Shown: piece by piece, positions 10,679 through 20,322 of the stretch
How the letters are laid out: each line of letters opens with the position of its first letter
Numbering within the stretch: the stretch's first letter is position 1
NCBI RefSeq assembly: GCF_000463115.2
Contig: NZ_AWFX01000005.1
Location: 79,157-143,156 of the forward strand
Source: Franconibacter helveticus LMG 23732
GTDB taxonomy: Bacteria; Pseudomonadota; Gammaproteobacteria; Enterobacterales; Enterobacteriaceae
DNA: 64,000 nucleotides
Direction: 5' to 3'
Position numbers and translations under genes: made by a program
Notes under the pieces: generated by a model
What the model saw: the letters and a program-made list of their open reading frames with translations, nothing else
Database searches by the model: none
Told to the model about the DNA's origin: nothing

Positions 10679-12283
10679 TCAGGGGGATACGGCTACGGCG
10701 TTGAGCGGGATCGGTTTATCACGCTCAACTTCCTGCTTTTCTTCAAGATTAAATACCGACACAACCGCCGTCAGGCGATCGGCCTGGCTTGCCAGCGACT
10801 CCGCGGCGCCTGCCGCTTCTTCCACCAGCGCGGCGTTCTGCTGCGTCACCTGATCCATCTGGCTTACCGCCTGAGCGACCTGCTCAATGCCCCGGTGCTG
10901 CTCGTCCGAAGCGGAGGCGATTTCGCCCATAATGTCGTTTACCTGGGTGACCGAGCGGACAATTTCCGCCATGGTTTGCGCGGAGTTGTCCACAAGGGTG
11001 GTGCCTTCCTGCACCCGGGAAACCGACTCTTCAATTAACGCTTTGATCTCTTTCGCCGCCTCGGCGCTGCGGCTTGCGAGGTTGCGGACTTCGCCCGCCA
11101 CCACGGCAAAACCGCGCCCCTGCTCGCCGGCTCTCGCCGCTTCTACCGCAGCATTGAGCGCCAGAATATTGGTCTGGAAAGCAATGCCGTCGATGACGCT
11201 GATAATGTCGCCGATTTTCTGCGAACTCGTTTCAATCTCATGCATCGTCTGGGCCACATGCGAAGCCTGCTCGCCGCCGCGTTTCGCCGTCTCCGCCGCG
11301 CTTCTTGCCAGCTGCGAAGCCTGACGGGCGTTGTCGGCGTTCTGGCTGACCGTCGCGGTTAGCTGCTCCATGCTGGCGGCAGTTTGCGCGAGCGACGCCG
11401 CCTGCTCTTCCGTACGCGAAGAGAGATCGTTATTGCCTGCGGCGATTTCGCTGATGCCGGTATGCATCGTGAGGCTGCCGTTGCGCACTTCGCTAACGGT
11501 TTCCCGCAGCGCGCTTTGCATCGTCTTAAGGCTTGCGAAAATCTCTGAAATTTCGTTACGGCCATAGACGGCAATCGGGCGCGCCAGATGGCCTTCGGCG
11601 ATACTGTCAAAATGGCTGCGGATTATCGCAAGCGGCATCACCAGCATGCGGCGCGACCACCACAGCGAGCCGATAACCAGCAGTACCGCCACCACGCTGA
11701 CGACAGCGAAAATCAATCCCGACAGGTGATACCAGCCTTTGCTCTCTTCGCTTGCGCTGCTCACAAACGCGTTAATGTGTTGCTGCCAGGCGTTGAAGCT
11801 TGCATCAAACACATCCTGCGACTTCTGCACCGGCGCGGTGAGGAAATCGGAAAGCTGGTTGCTGGCAAGCCAGGTCGCCTGGTGTTCAAGATCTTCCCGG
11901 TAAGCGGCGAAGCTTTTCTTCGTTGCGCCAAGCAGCTGCGCTGCCTCTTCGCTTGCTGGTTCAATCGCGGCGAACTGCTTAAACAGTGAATCCGCCTGTT
12001 TCAGGCTTTCCTGCGCGCCGTTCATCAGGGCTTTAATCTCTTCCGGCGGATAGCTCAGGGCGGTGAGCGTACCGGCGCGGTTTAATGCCGTACTCGCTTG
12101 TAACAACGCTGCGCGCGTTTGCGTCAGCGTGTCGCGTTGCTGGTTACTTACCTCGACCCGTTTCAGATTGCCGTAATCGGCACGAAAAGCGAGAAAGGAC
12201 AAACCGTTACTGCCAATCTGCAAAATGCCGCAGAGAATCAAGAGCAAAAACAACGTGGTCGAAATACGAATACGGTTAAACAT
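10679..12283 (-). CDS. methyl-accepting chemotaxis protein without C-terminal NWETF (Tap position)
   Basis: A 534-aa transmembrane chemoreceptor: TM1 at about 10-30, a four-helix-bundle type periplasmic domain, TM2 near 190-210, a HAMP domain, and the signalling coiled coil with the hairpin tip [24 protein letters not shown]. It ends NAVAVSP and lacks the NWETF CheR/CheB docking peptide, as E. coli Tap does, and it holds the Tap position between a first receptor and cheR. The periplasmic domain differs from Tap enough that I do not assign a ligand. The ATG at 12283 ([11 protein letters not shown]) is preferred to an upstream in-frame start. Confidence 0.93.
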   Translation of the reverse strand: MFNRIRISTTLFLLLILCGILQIGSNGLSFLAFRADYGNLKRVEVSNQQRDTLTQTRAALLQASTALNRAGTLTALSYPPEEIKALMNGAQESLKQADSLFKQFAAIEPASEEAAQLLGATKKSFAAYREDLEHQATWLASNQLSDFLTAPVQKSQDVFDASFNAWQQHINAFVSSASEESKGWYHLSGLIFAVVSVVAVLLVIGSLWWSRRMLVMPLAIIRSHFDSIAEGHLARPIAVYGRNEISEIFASLKTMQSALRETVSEVRNGSLTMHTGISEIAAGNNDLSSRTEEQAASLAQTAASMEQLTATVSQNADNARQASQLARSAAETAKRGGEQASHVAQTMHEIETSSQKIGDIISVIDGIAFQTNILALNAAVEAARAGEQGRGFAVVAGEVRNLASRSAEAAKEIKALIEESVSRVQEGTTLVDNSAQTMAEIVRSVTQVNDIMGEIASASDEQHRGIEQVAQAVSQMDQVTQQNAALVEEAAGAAESLASQADRLTAVVSVFNLEEKQEVERDKPIPLNAVAVSP

Positions 12284-12322
12284 TAACGCTCCCTTACCCG
12301 GCATCGCTGCCGGCTTGAGTGG

Positions 12323-14011
12323 TCAAAAAGTTTCCCAGTTATCGTTATGGCCAACCGCGGCCGTTTCACGTGGGATCGAAGCCGGGCTGGAGGCCGGCGC
12401 CAGGGTCGTACTCAATGTGCTGCTCAAATTCGGCTTTTGCGCGGCGCCAGACGGTTGGCTGGCATGCAGACGGAACGCGGCGACCGCCTGCGACAGTCGG
12501 CTCGCCTGCGCTTCGAGGGCGGCGGCGGCCGCGGCGGACTGCTCTACCAGCGAGGCGTTCTGCTGGGTCACGCGGTCCATCTCAGAGACTGCCAGCGCCA
12601 CCTGGTCGATACCCCGGCTCTGCTCATCAGACGCCGAGGCGATTTCACCCATAATGTCGGTTACCCGCGTCACCGCGCTGACAATGTCCTGCATGGTTTC
12701 GCCCGCGCTTTCCACCAGCACCGAGCCGGTATCCACACGCGTAACGGAATCTTCAATCAGCGCTTTAATCTCTTTGGCGGCCTGGGCGCTGCGGCTCGCC
12801 AGGTTACGCACTTCCCCTGCCACCACGGCGAAGCCGCGGCCCTGCTCCCCTGCCCGCGCCGCTTCGACGGCGGCGTTAAGCGCCAGAATATTGGTCTGAA
12901 AGGCAATACCGTCGATAACCCCGGTAATATCGGCGATTTTTTTCGAACTGGCGGCGATGTCATGCATGGTATTCACCACGCCATCCACCACCTTGCCGCC
13001 GCGCTGGGCGGTTTGCGAGGCGGTGTGCGCCAGTTGCGAAGCCTGCCGGGCGTTATCGGCGTTCTGCTTCACGGTCGCCGTCAGCTGTTCCATACTCGCG
13101 GCGGTCTCTTCCAGCGAGGCCGCCTGCTCTTCTGTTCGTGATGAAAGATCGTTGTTGCCTGCGGCGATTTCGCGGGTGCCGGTGTAAATCGCGTCGGTGC
13201 CTTCGCGCACGCTGGTAACGGTGTCGATAAGCTCCTGCTGCATATGCCGCACGCTTTGCGCCAGTTCGCTCATTTCATTGCGCCCGCTTACGTTGATACG
13301 CGCGGTCAGGTTGCCCGCGGCGATTTCACGGATCGTGCCGATAATGGTGGCAAGCGGATTGAGCAGAACATGGCGCAGGCCGTACCAGACCAGCGCGATC
13401 GCCGCCAGCAGCGCCAGCGCCAGCGCGCCGGTTTGCCATTGAGCGAAGCGGTAATCATGCGCGCTCTCCTGCCAGGCATCCTGGGCGATGCGCACGTTCT
13501 TCGCCGCGTAATCGTCCATCGCCTTTTGCAGCGCGTTCTGTTTGCCCTGGGTTGGCTGGGCGAAGTAAGGGTCAAGGTTGCCGCTTTCCAGGTACTGCAC
13601 CAGTTCGCCGAGCGCCTGGTAGTAATCCTGATAAGCCGCCTCAAGCTGGCCATTCATGGCCTGAATTTCCGGCTCGTCGACCGGCACCGCTTTAAACGCC
13701 GCGTAGTGCGTTTGCGCCTGCGCCAGCGTCTTTTTGGCGCTGTTGAGCAAATCCGTTTTGGCGCTGCTTTGCTGGTTGCTGGCGTCCATCATCATCCGCG
13801 CCGCAGAGCGGCTCAGGTTGATGCGCGTTTGCAGCAGCATGTCCCAGGTGTGGTTGAGCTCCGCCTGTTGCAGGCGTAACTGGTGTGATGAGCTAAAGCT
13901 TTGCTGGTTCTCTTTTAATGAAGAGAAAAAGAAACTGCCGGAAATTAATTGCAGCAGGACGAACACGCCTACTACCAGCATCAGCATTGTGACCACGCGA
14001 ATACGATTCAC
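12323..14011 (-). CDS. methyl-accepting chemotaxis protein ending in NWETF (Tar/Tsr type)
   Basis: A 562-aa chemoreceptor: TM1 (about 8-30), a periplasmic helical bundle, TM2 (about 195-215), HAMP, then methylation helices and the conserved signalling tip (residues near 390-410). It ends in NWETF, the docking site for CheR and CheB, so it is a high-abundance-type receptor that can also help adapt the neighbouring receptor without the peptide. It heads the receptor-cheRBYZ operon, in the Tar position. The ligand cannot be read from the sequence. A sigma-28 promoter lies 35 nt upstream. Confidence 0.94.
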   Translation of the reverse strand: MNRIRVVTMLMLVVGVFVLLQLISGSFFFSSLKENQQSFSSSHQLRLQQAELNHTWDMLLQTRINLSRSAARMMMDASNQQSSAKTDLLNSAKKTLAQAQTHYAAFKAVPVDEPEIQAMNGQLEAAYQDYYQALGELVQYLESGNLDPYFAQPTQGKQNALQKAMDDYAAKNVRIAQDAWQESAHDYRFAQWQTGALALALLAAIALVWYGLRHVLLNPLATIIGTIREIAAGNLTARINVSGRNEMSELAQSVRHMQQELIDTVTSVREGTDAIYTGTREIAAGNNDLSSRTEEQAASLEETAASMEQLTATVKQNADNARQASQLAHTASQTAQRGGKVVDGVVNTMHDIAASSKKIADITGVIDGIAFQTNILALNAAVEAARAGEQGRGFAVVAGEVRNLASRSAQAAKEIKALIEDSVTRVDTGSVLVESAGETMQDIVSAVTRVTDIMGEIASASDEQSRGIDQVALAVSEMDRVTQQNASLVEQSAAAAAALEAQASRLSQAVAAFRLHASQPSGAAQKPNLSSTLSTTLAPASSPASIPRETAAVGHNDNWETF

Positions 14012-14045
14012 TCAACACCCCCAGACCTCTGACTAACTGTTGAGG

Positions 14046-14072
14046 TTATCGGCAACGGGGGCGGGAACTTTA
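14046..14072 (-). promoter_or_regulatory. sigma-28 (FliA) promoter of the receptor-cheRBYZ operon
   Basis: Read on the minus strand: -35 TAAAGTTC (14072-14065), an 11-nt spacer, and -10 GCCGATAA (14053-14046). This matches the enterobacterial FliA consensus TAAAGTTT-N11-GCCGATAA at 15 of 16 positions. The predicted transcript start is about 28 nt before the receptor ATG. Confidence 0.93.
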
Positions 14073-14121
14073 TCGTTCCGCGCGAGGAATTTGCGTTAGC
14101 GTGGAAAGGTGCGCCGGCTCA

Positions 14122-15084
14122 CTAAAAAGCGATATCGACCACCAGGGTGTCGCTGTAGCTGCCGGCAGGCAGCGCGCTCTGGCCGGAAAGTATCCGCGCG
14201 GTGTAGTTATAGGTGCGCAGCAGGCCGTCGCTGCTGACCTGCGACGAACTGGCGCTGGCCCAGCGCTCTGTGCCGCTTACGCCCCAGCGGTTGGTGGTGG
14301 TGCCTTTATAAATGTCGTAGCTCAGGCGGTTGGCGCCGCTCGCCAGATTGCGCACATTGCCGTTGGCGTAGCTGCCGTTGTTAATGCCGACGGTATAAAC
14401 ACTGCCTTTCGTGCAGGTGATAGCGATGCTTTGCGAAACCGGGGCGAAATTTTCCGGCAGCGGCGCGCTGCCGAAGTTTACGTTCGGCGCGCTAATGGTG
14501 GAGCAGTCATTGGTGACGGTGAGCGTGACGTTAAGCGGCAACGCAACGGTGCCGGTCTGCGCCGAGAGGCAGGCCGCCACGCCCACCGCGCAGACGCTGT
14601 AGTTGATGGTCAGCGTCAGCGTAGCCTGATACGTTCCGGCGCTGAGGTTTTGCCCGGCAACCGTGCGGATATAAAGCGGCAACGTATAACGCGAACTGGT
14701 CAGCAGCCCCAGCAGCGTGCCGCCGCTCCAGCGGTACGAACCTGCAAGCGCGATTTCGCTGTTCGCCGGACAGCCGCTCTGGGCGCAGAGCTGAACAGGC
14801 AGCGTGTCTGTCGATGTCGTGCTGTCGGTGCGTCTGAGAATGGCGCGGTTGCTGGCGCTGGCGCTCGCCGTCGTAAAGGTGGCGTTGACGAAATCGGTGG
14901 TATTGAGCAGGTTCAGTACCGTATCGCACTCCACCAACAGGTTGGTGCTGGTGGTTTGTACGGTACTGTTGATGACGAACGAGGTCTGGGTGCCAAGGGC
15001 GGCGTTACCCAGCGTGACGCGGCAGGCGGCGAGCGCGGGCGCGCCGACGACCAGCAAAAACAGCAACAGCAACATGCGTTTCAT
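14122..15084 (-). CDS. Csu-type fimbrial tip protein with two spore coat protein U domains
   Basis: A secreted protein of 320 aa with signal peptide MKRMLLLLFLLVVGAPALA, then Cys-rich beta domains of the spore coat protein U family (pattern AACRVTLGNAALG... and again CSTISAPNVNFGSAPLPE). Two such domains and last place in the operon match CsuE, the tip adhesin of archaic (sigma) chaperone-usher pili. The ATG at 15084 overlaps the usher stop by 4 nt. It is most likely assembled at the pilus tip through the usher. Confidence 0.8.
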   Translation of the reverse strand: MKRMLLLLFLLVVGAPALAACRVTLGNAALGTQTSFVINSTVQTTSTNLLVECDTVLNLLNTTDFVNATFTTASASASNRAILRRTDSTTSTDTLPVQLCAQSGCPANSEIALAGSYRWSGGTLLGLLTSSRYTLPLYIRTVAGQNLSAGTYQATLTLTINYSVCAVGVAACLSAQTGTVALPLNVTLTVTNDCSTISAPNVNFGSAPLPENFAPVSQSIAITCTKGSVYTVGINNGSYANGNVRNLASGANRLSYDIYKGTTTNRWGVSGTERWASASSSQVSSDGLLRTYNYTARILSGQSALPAGSYSDTLVVDIAF

Positions 15085-17489
15085 TGTTGCGCTCCCTGGC
15101 AGATAAGCGGCCCGAATGTCTCCAGCCGGTGGCTGCGGGTGGCTGCAAGGGTCAGCGTGGCGGTGCAACGCTTCCCGTCTGGCGTGGAGACCGTTAAGTG
15201 GTTAACTTCGCCGACGTTTTCAAGCCAGGCGATGCCGTCATAGCCGACAACGGCAGGCGGCTGGCCGCTGCGAAAGACCTGGCTTGATACCGGCAGCGGC
15301 TCGCCATTTTCATCGTGCAGGATAACGCTCGCCACCCGCTCCTGCTCCATGGGGAATTCAATCAGATAGCCGCTGCGCCGGCGCAGCGACAGGCGCCGCT
15401 CGGTTTCGCGAATGCGGGTATCCGCCGGCAGATTGAGCGTGTCGATGCTGTAGTTAGCCGGGTAATAGGAGGTGACGCCGGAGATCAGCAGGTAGCCGTC
15501 TTCATCGGTCTGCCCCACCGGCTGATTTTCATAATTCACGGTCACATCCGCCTGGCCGCCCGTACTGACCACCGCAAAAGCGTCATTTATCTGGTTCGCG
15601 GTAAAGAGCGCGCCGTTCATCAGCACCAGCGACCCGGTCGCCTCGCCCCAGTGGGTATAGCCGTCGCGCTCGCCGTAAATACCGCCCTGCAACTCGATAT
15701 GGTTGTTGCGCCATCCCAGCGTTCCTTGCTGGTAATCGTTTTGCTGCGTCTGGTGGGCGTACGCGAGATCCCAGCTAAAGCCGCCTTCGCTCGGCATGGC
15801 GTGGCTGTAGTTAACGCGCTGCGCGCTGCCGCCTTCCGGCGCATGCTCAACGCTGAAGGCCACGCTTTCCTGCAAGCCGAACGGAATTTGCAGCGAAAGG
15901 GCCACCGACCACGCTTTATCATCCGGGTCATGACTGGCGGCCACATAGAAACTGCTGCTGCCCCAGAGGTTTTTACTCCATGAAAGGTTGAGCAGCCGGG
16001 TGCTGTCGCTGTTGAAGCTTTCGACATCCAGCCACGCCGCGCCCAGGTTGCCGAAACGTCCCATATTAAAAGAGAGCGAGTACTGCGCGACGTTGCGACT
16101 GAGGCTGACTATCGGCTGGCGGTCGCTGTCATACATCACGGGCTGATCGTAAAGCGCAAGATTGCCGAAACCGCGCTCGCGGCGCGTGTGCTGCGTCGTA
16201 AAGGACATGTAGTCGGTGTTGTACTGATAGCCAAAGGTCCACTGCTGGCCTTGCTCGCCGCGCATCTGGCTGTACGCCACCGCGCCGTTCACCACGCCGA
16301 CGTTGCCAAGCTTCACCATCGACCCTATGCCGCCAAGCCCCAGCGATTCCGCCCCTTCGCCATGCGCTTCCACCGTCCAGAAATCGTTAACGCCATAGCG
16401 GTAAGAGCCGCTTGCCGCCGCCGGGCCATAGTCAAAATTCTTTATGCCGTAGTTGCGCCGGATAGCGCCTGCCGTGAAAGCGCCGTCGCTTAGCCCCGCT
16501 TTGAGCAGGTCGCTTGCGACATAAAAAGGCAGCGTGGTGGTCACCTGGCGGCCCAGGGCGTCGGTGGTCACCAGCACCGCATCGCCGGAACCATTGATAT
16601 AAGGCAGGTTGGTCAGGGTAAACGGCCCCGGTTCCAGCTGCGTGGAGCCGGAGCGGTAACCGTTAATAAATACGTCAACCGTGGTAGGCACCGCCGCCTC
16701 GCCGGAAAACGCAGGCAGCGGATAAGTGACGAGATCCGGGCGCAGCGAAAAGGCGCGGCCGAACGATACGCCGCCGAGGCGCACGCTGTTGGTCCAGCTT
16801 AAGCTATCCGTCACCACATCGCCCACCGACCAGCTCAGCGCCGCGTCATCCAGCGTGCCGGTAAACGTCGAATCATAGCGGCGATACCCTTCGGTCTGCC
16901 CGGGATAGCCGTCCAGCACCTCGCGGTTTATCCCGGTCGTGGAAAAGGCGCCGTAATCATTAAACAGCCGCAACTCATGCCACAGCGAAGCCTGGCTGCC
17001 GCTGTGTTCGGTGTGGTTGGCATAGAAATCATAGTTCAGCAGTCCGCCGCGCCCGTTACGCGCGCGGATGCGCGGCGTGCCATCGCCAAGCGTGATTTCT
17101 CGCTCCGGCACCCACGCTTTCGGCACCGTCAGCAGCAGGCGCTGGCTGGTGCTGTCATACTCGGCGCGCACCTGGCTGAGCGTGGAAAGGTTCACCTCCC
17201 CCTGCGGCAGACGGTCGCCCGGCAACCCGGCGCGCTGCAAATCGGCGCTGGAAACCCAGAAGCTCCCCGCCCTGCGCGTAACCGGCACTACCAGCCCGGT
17301 GTCGTAATGGTTCAACACCAGCGAGAGATGAAAAATAGCCCGATCGTTAATGGCGCGGACATCCGGCGGCGGCGGTAAGGCGTCGTCGCCGGGCTGCGCC
17401 ATGGCGCGGTCGGCAGCGACGCTAAGCAGTCCGGCCATCGACATTACGCTCATCGCCCTGTAGCGGCCTAGCGCGGAGAAGCGAGCCAT
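15081..17489 (-). CDS. outer-membrane usher of a Csu-type chaperone-usher system
   Basis: A protein of 802 aa with a signal sequence ending near AMA (residue 31), then the FimD/PapC-like N-terminal domain, a 24-strand beta barrel with plug (GYRSGSTQLEPGPFTLTNLP typical of ushers) and the C-terminal domains. It recruits chaperone-subunit complexes and secretes the pilus across the outer membrane. Its ATG lies inside the end of the chaperone gene (22-nt overlap). Length and low similarity to FimD fit the archaic CsuD branch. Confidence 0.88.
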   Translation of the reverse strand: MARFSALGRYRAMSVMSMAGLLSVAADRAMAQPGDDALPPPPDVRAINDRAIFHLSLVLNHYDTGLVVPVTRRAGSFWVSSADLQRAGLPGDRLPQGEVNLSTLSQVRAEYDSTSQRLLLTVPKAWVPEREITLGDGTPRIRARNGRGGLLNYDFYANHTEHSGSQASLWHELRLFNDYGAFSTTGINREVLDGYPGQTEGYRRYDSTFTGTLDDAALSWSVGDVVTDSLSWTNSVRLGGVSFGRAFSLRPDLVTYPLPAFSGEAAVPTTVDVFINGYRSGSTQLEPGPFTLTNLPYINGSGDAVLVTTDALGRQVTTTLPFYVASDLLKAGLSDGAFTAGAIRRNYGIKNFDYGPAAASGSYRYGVNDFWTVEAHGEGAESLGLGGIGSMVKLGNVGVVNGAVAYSQMRGEQGQQWTFGYQYNTDYMSFTTQHTRRERGFGNLALYDQPVMYDSDRQPIVSLSRNVAQYSLSFNMGRFGNLGAAWLDVESFNSDSTRLLNLSWSKNLWGSSSFYVAASHDPDDKAWSVALSLQIPFGLQESVAFSVEHAPEGGSAQRVNYSHAMPSEGGFSWDLAYAHQTQQNDYQQGTLGWRNNHIELQGGIYGERDGYTHWGEATGSLVLMNGALFTANQINDAFAVVSTGGQADVTVNYENQPVGQTDEDGYLLISGVTSYYPANYSIDTLNLPADTRIRETERRLSLRRRSGYLIEFPMEQERVASVILHDENGEPLPVSSQVFRSGQPPAVVGYDGIAWLENVGEVNHLTVSTPDGKRCTATLTLAATRSHRLETFGPLICQGAQQ

Positions 17490-18227
17490 TGCGAGTCGCG
17501 CGCATTAAGGGAAGCCGAGATTTCAGCAGGCGACGTTACGCCTGGCGGGAGAGGAAAAAGCCTTGTGCTGCGTGGCAACACATAACCCCACAGCCCATTT
17601 GCCAGTTCGCGCTGGCGCCCGTTCTGGCGCACCGACACTTTACTGAGGCGGACATGAACCTCGTCATTGTTGGTAATTTCAATCGCCGGCTGGCCGTTGT
17701 CGCGGGCCATCCGCCAGCTTAGTTTGGTCGGGTCGACAAACGCGTGGTGCGCGCCGGAGCGCTGGGTTTCAATTCCCTGGCCGTAAACAAACAGCGGAAT
17801 GGAATAGCGCATTTGCAGCTTGATGCCGAGCTGCGGTTTGCTGTTGTCCTGCGGTTGCGGGATTTCATCTACCACCACCCGGTAAGCCTGCTCGACCCCC
17901 ATGGGGATCTGCGCCTGGCTGATAAGACGGATAAGCTGTTTTTTTACCGCCGCCGATCGTAACAATCGGCGGGCTTGCCACCACATCCTGCTGCGCTTCA
18001 TAGCGTTCGAAGCCGCCTTCCTGACGCCAGCGCACCACACGAACCTGCATGGTTGTAGCAGTGCCGCCCTGGTTTTGTACCCAGAGTTCCGCCGCTTTTT
18101 CGCCTGCGGGCAGATAAGGATCGATCGGCCAGATAAGAATATTGCTTGCCGCCTGGCAAGCGCTGGAAAAAAGCCCGAGGGCGATGAGTAAACCGTAAGA
18201 ATGGAAGCGCGCTGCGCTTGTTATCAT
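17468..18227 (-). pseudogene. Csu-type periplasmic pilus chaperone gene, frameshifted at an A7 run
   Basis: Two overlapping frames together make one PapD-like chaperone. The first (from ATG 18227) gives the signal peptide, SNILIWPIDPYLPAGEKAAELWVQNQGG and VTIGGGKK, then drifts into PYSQPGADP-type nonsense. The second frame continues from KKQLIRLISQAQIPMGVEQAYRVVVDE to the end at 17468. The join is a run of seven A (17939-17945 on the minus strand); with six A the frames fuse as GGKKQLIR, the expected family sequence. So either a real frameshift, a phase-variable or slippery A tract, or a sequencing error. The flanking pilus genes are intact. Confidence 0.85.
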
Positions 18228-18243
18228 GTCACTTCTCCCTGAA

Positions 18244-18750
18244 TCACCATGACAAAGTCACCGTGAGCCGATCGCTGTAGCTCCCTGCGGGGCTGAAGCC
18301 GGTCAGCTGCGCTGCGCCGAAAATCGGCAGCGTAATGTTATTGCTGTTGCTGTAAGTCACCGTTACCGCCTGGTTAACGCCTATTTCGCTCGCGGCGGAG
18401 AGCGAGCTTGCACTGTAAAGGCGATAGGGCACGCGTTCTGTTCCGCCGCTGCGCGCCATGTTGCGCACCGTGGAATAGTTTTGCCCGCCGTCAATGCTCA
18501 TGCTGATCGCCACGCCAGGCGTGCAGGCAAGCCTCAGGCCACTGTTGGGCACAAAGCTGGTGGTGACGCGCGAACGGTCCACGCCGCTGCGCGTGCCAAA
18601 ATCCAGCGTGCCGTAAACCCCGCCGGTGCCGCTCGTCACTGAACAGCCCGGCGCGATCGTGGCGTTAACCTGAAACGACTGCGTGGTCACGGCCTGCGCC
18701 GTCAGGCTGATAAAAGCCAACGCCAGAACGAAACCGCAGCTTTTTCGCAC
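18244..18750 (-). CDS. Csu-type pilin subunit (spore coat protein U domain)
   Basis: A secreted pilin-like protein of 168 aa with a signal peptide (RKSCGFVLALAFISLTAQA) and a single spore coat U domain, with TTQSFQVNATIAPGCSV at the mature start and PAGSYSDRLTVTLSW at the end. I prefer the GTG at 18750, which has AGGGGA at the right distance, to a TTG 16 codons further upstream that has no ribosome site. It lies between the main pilin gene and the chaperone, the place of the minor subunit in csu operons. Confidence 0.8.
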   Translation of the reverse strand: MRKSCGFVLALAFISLTAQAVTTQSFQVNATIAPGCSVTSGTGGVYGTLDFGTRSGVDRSRVTTSFVPNSGLRLACTPGVAISMSIDGGQNYSTVRNMARSGGTERVPYRLYSASSLSAASEIGVNQAVTVTYSNSNNITLPIFGAAQLTGFSPAGSYSDRLTVTLSW

Positions 18751-18812
18751 AGCTTTCCCCTGGACAGCCCGGCGGGCTGCCCTGTTGCGTTTGGTCAAAG
18801 AGGCGGCTGAGG

Positions 18813-19379
18813 TTAGTAAATAACGCTCACGTTAATGGTGTCGGTATAAGTGCCCGGCACGACCGTTACGCTGTTTCCACCGCCCTGAATACGCCCGTAA
18901 AGCGTGTAGTTATCCACGCCGCCGGTTGTAGATGCGCGAGGAATGGGCGTGTTGTTAGCGATGACGTTGTTGAATGCCGCATCGCTGTAAAGGCTGTAAG
19001 CCACGCCCTGGGTGGCGTTGGTGGTGTTGACGAGGTAACGGCCCGGCGTGCCCGGCGTGCCGATAATAGTGCCTGGCGCCTGGTTGGTGCTGCCGGTTAC
19101 CTGCACGGTGTAATCCGCCGTGGTGCACTGGATGGCGAAGCTGTTGCCGCCCGCCGCGCCGGTTAGCTGCGTGGTCAGGGTGTCGAAGGTGGCCGGGTGC
19201 GTACCGAAGTCCAGCGTACCGAAGTTGATGCCGTTCTGGCTTGGGGAGCCGTTAATCAGGCAGCCGTTAGTCAGCGTTAAGGTTGCGCCGATAGTGCCGC
19301 TACTGGTTACTGCGTGGCTCATTGAAGAAGCGAGCAGTAACCCACCTCCGCAGATCACAACAAAAAGATTCTTTTTCAT
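18813..19379 (-). CDS. Csu-type major pilin (spore coat protein U domain)
   Basis: A 188-aa secreted protein: signal peptide MKKNLFVVICGGGLLLASSMSHA, then a spore coat U domain with two Cys (GCLINGSP and IQCTTAD) and the ending PGTYTDTINVSVIY. It is first in the operon, the place of the major CsuA/B subunit, and the best conserved of the set. Neighbours downstream are the minor pilin, chaperone, usher and tip protein. Confidence 0.82.
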   Translation of the reverse strand: MKKNLFVVICGGGLLLASSMSHAVTSSGTIGATLTLTNGCLINGSPSQNGINFGTLDFGTHPATFDTLTTQLTGAAGGNSFAIQCTTADYTVQVTGSTNQAPGTIIGTPGTPGRYLVNTTNATQGVAYSLYSDAAFNNVIANNTPIPRASTTGGVDNYTLYGRIQGGGNSVTVVPGTYTDTINVSVIY

Positions 19380-19582
19380 CGTGCTTTCCTCTGACTGCGC
19401 TGTCGCGAAGCATCCTGTTTTCTAAAATGATCAGCCTGTTAAGGCCCTTAACCGGAGCGCCGGCGGCCTTAAACTGAAATTTAGTTTATGTGTCTGAATT
19501 TAACCAAATACTAACAACACATTCATAAACATGGCTTATTGACAAATAAAAACATTTAAATACAGGATGTTAACAGTTGTAA

Positions 19583-19596
19583 ATTCGTTAACGAAT
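19583..19596. promoter_or_regulatory. perfect palindrome ATTCGTTAACGAAT in the fimbrial promoter region
   Basis: A 14-bp perfect dyad about 200 nt upstream of the major pilin ATG. Its form suits a dimeric regulator, but I do not recognise the owner. Confidence 0.4.
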
Positions 19597-19625
19597 GTAA
19601 AATGAAATGAATATATTGATATTTT

Positions 19626-19641
19626 TGTGATTCACATCACT
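19626..19641. promoter_or_regulatory. CRP-like site TGTGA-N6-TCACT
   Basis: Nine of the ten conserved CRP half-site bases match. It is centred about 254 nt upstream of the pilin ATG, so the promoter would need a long leader if CRP acts here directly. Confidence 0.45.
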
Positions 19642-19763
19642 AAAACCGCGGCGTATCAGGTGATTAAAAATTGACAGATTGATGAGTAATGCTAAAGCAC
19701 TATGTTAGAGAGGCTACACAGTAGCGGCGGGCAATTACTTTGGCGGGGATGGGCGAGGTAAAA

Positions 19764-19783
19764 CGGGGCGCAAAAGCGCCCCG
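19764..19783 (-). terminator. terminator after cheW
   Basis: An 8-bp stem (CGGGGCGC/GCGCCCCG) with a TTTT loop, followed on the minus strand by GTTTTACC, 10 nt after the cheW stop. It separates the che genes from the fimbrial operon. Confidence 0.75.
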
Positions 19784-19792
19784 AAAAGCGGG

Positions 19793-20296
19793 TCAGGCTA
19801 CACGCGTGGCGGCCATGTCGATAAGTTCCATCTCTTCGCTGTTAAGCAGCTTTTCGATGTGCACCAGAATCAGCATGCGTTCGCCAATGGCGCCGAGGCC
19901 GGTCAGATACTCGGTAGAAAGCGTCACCGCGAATTCCGGCGCCGGGCGGATTTGTTCGGCGGTGAGCGACAGCACGTCGGAGACGCCATCCACCACGATC
20001 CCCACCACGCGCTGGCCGAAGTTCAGCACAATCACCACGGTGTTGTCGTTGTACTCCACATCCTGCTGGTTGAACTTCACGCGCAGGTCAACGATAGGCA
20101 CAATCACACCGCGCAGGTTAGTTACCCCTTTAATGAAAGAAGGCGTGTTGGCGATACGGGTTACCTGATCGTAGCCGCGGATCTCCTGCACTTTAAGAAT
20201 ATCGATACCGTATTCTTCATCGCCGAGGGTAAATACCAGAAATTCCTGACCTGACGGCTCTCCGGCCAGTTTAGTTACGTTGCTCATACCGGTCAT
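19793..20296 (-). CDS. cheW: chemotaxis coupling protein CheW
   Basis: A protein of 167 aa, nearly identical in layout to E. coli CheW ([20 protein letters not shown] at the start). It is an SH3-like adaptor that links receptors to CheA in the polar arrays. It follows cheA by 26 nt and closes the motA-motB-cheA-cheW operon; in E. coli tar comes next, while here the fimbrial operon is inserted. Confidence 0.99.
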   Translation of the reverse strand: MTGMSNVTKLAGEPSGQEFLVFTLGDEEYGIDILKVQEIRGYDQVTRIANTPSFIKGVTNLRGVIVPIVDLRVKFNQQDVEYNDNTVVIVLNFGQRVVGIVVDGVSDVLSLTAEQIRPAPEFAVTLSTEYLTGLGAIGERMLILVHIEKLLNSEEMELIDMAATRVA

Positions 20297-20322
20297 TTGT
20301 ATACCTTTTTACGCTTGTGGGA

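Larger units (their letters stand above)
19380..19763. promoter_or_regulatory. A+T-rich promoter region of the csu-type operon
   Basis: This 384-nt stretch has no gene. It is strikingly A+T-rich from 19480 to 19690, as expected for an H-NS-silenced fimbrial promoter. It contains a perfect 14-bp palindrome (19583-19596) and a CRP-like site (19626-19641), listed separately. Confidence 0.6.

Noticed and set aside
14101..15243. Long plus-strand open frame of 380 codons across the fimbrial genes
   Set aside because: It is antisense to the tip protein and usher, whose family matches, signal peptide and start/stop overlap are clear. Long shadow frames are common in this G+C-rich part.
19671..19700. 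TTGACA followed by a plausible -10 on the plus strand, as the promoter of a small RNA
   Set aside because: No good -10 at 16-18 nt, and the hairpin downstream has no T run on the plus strand.
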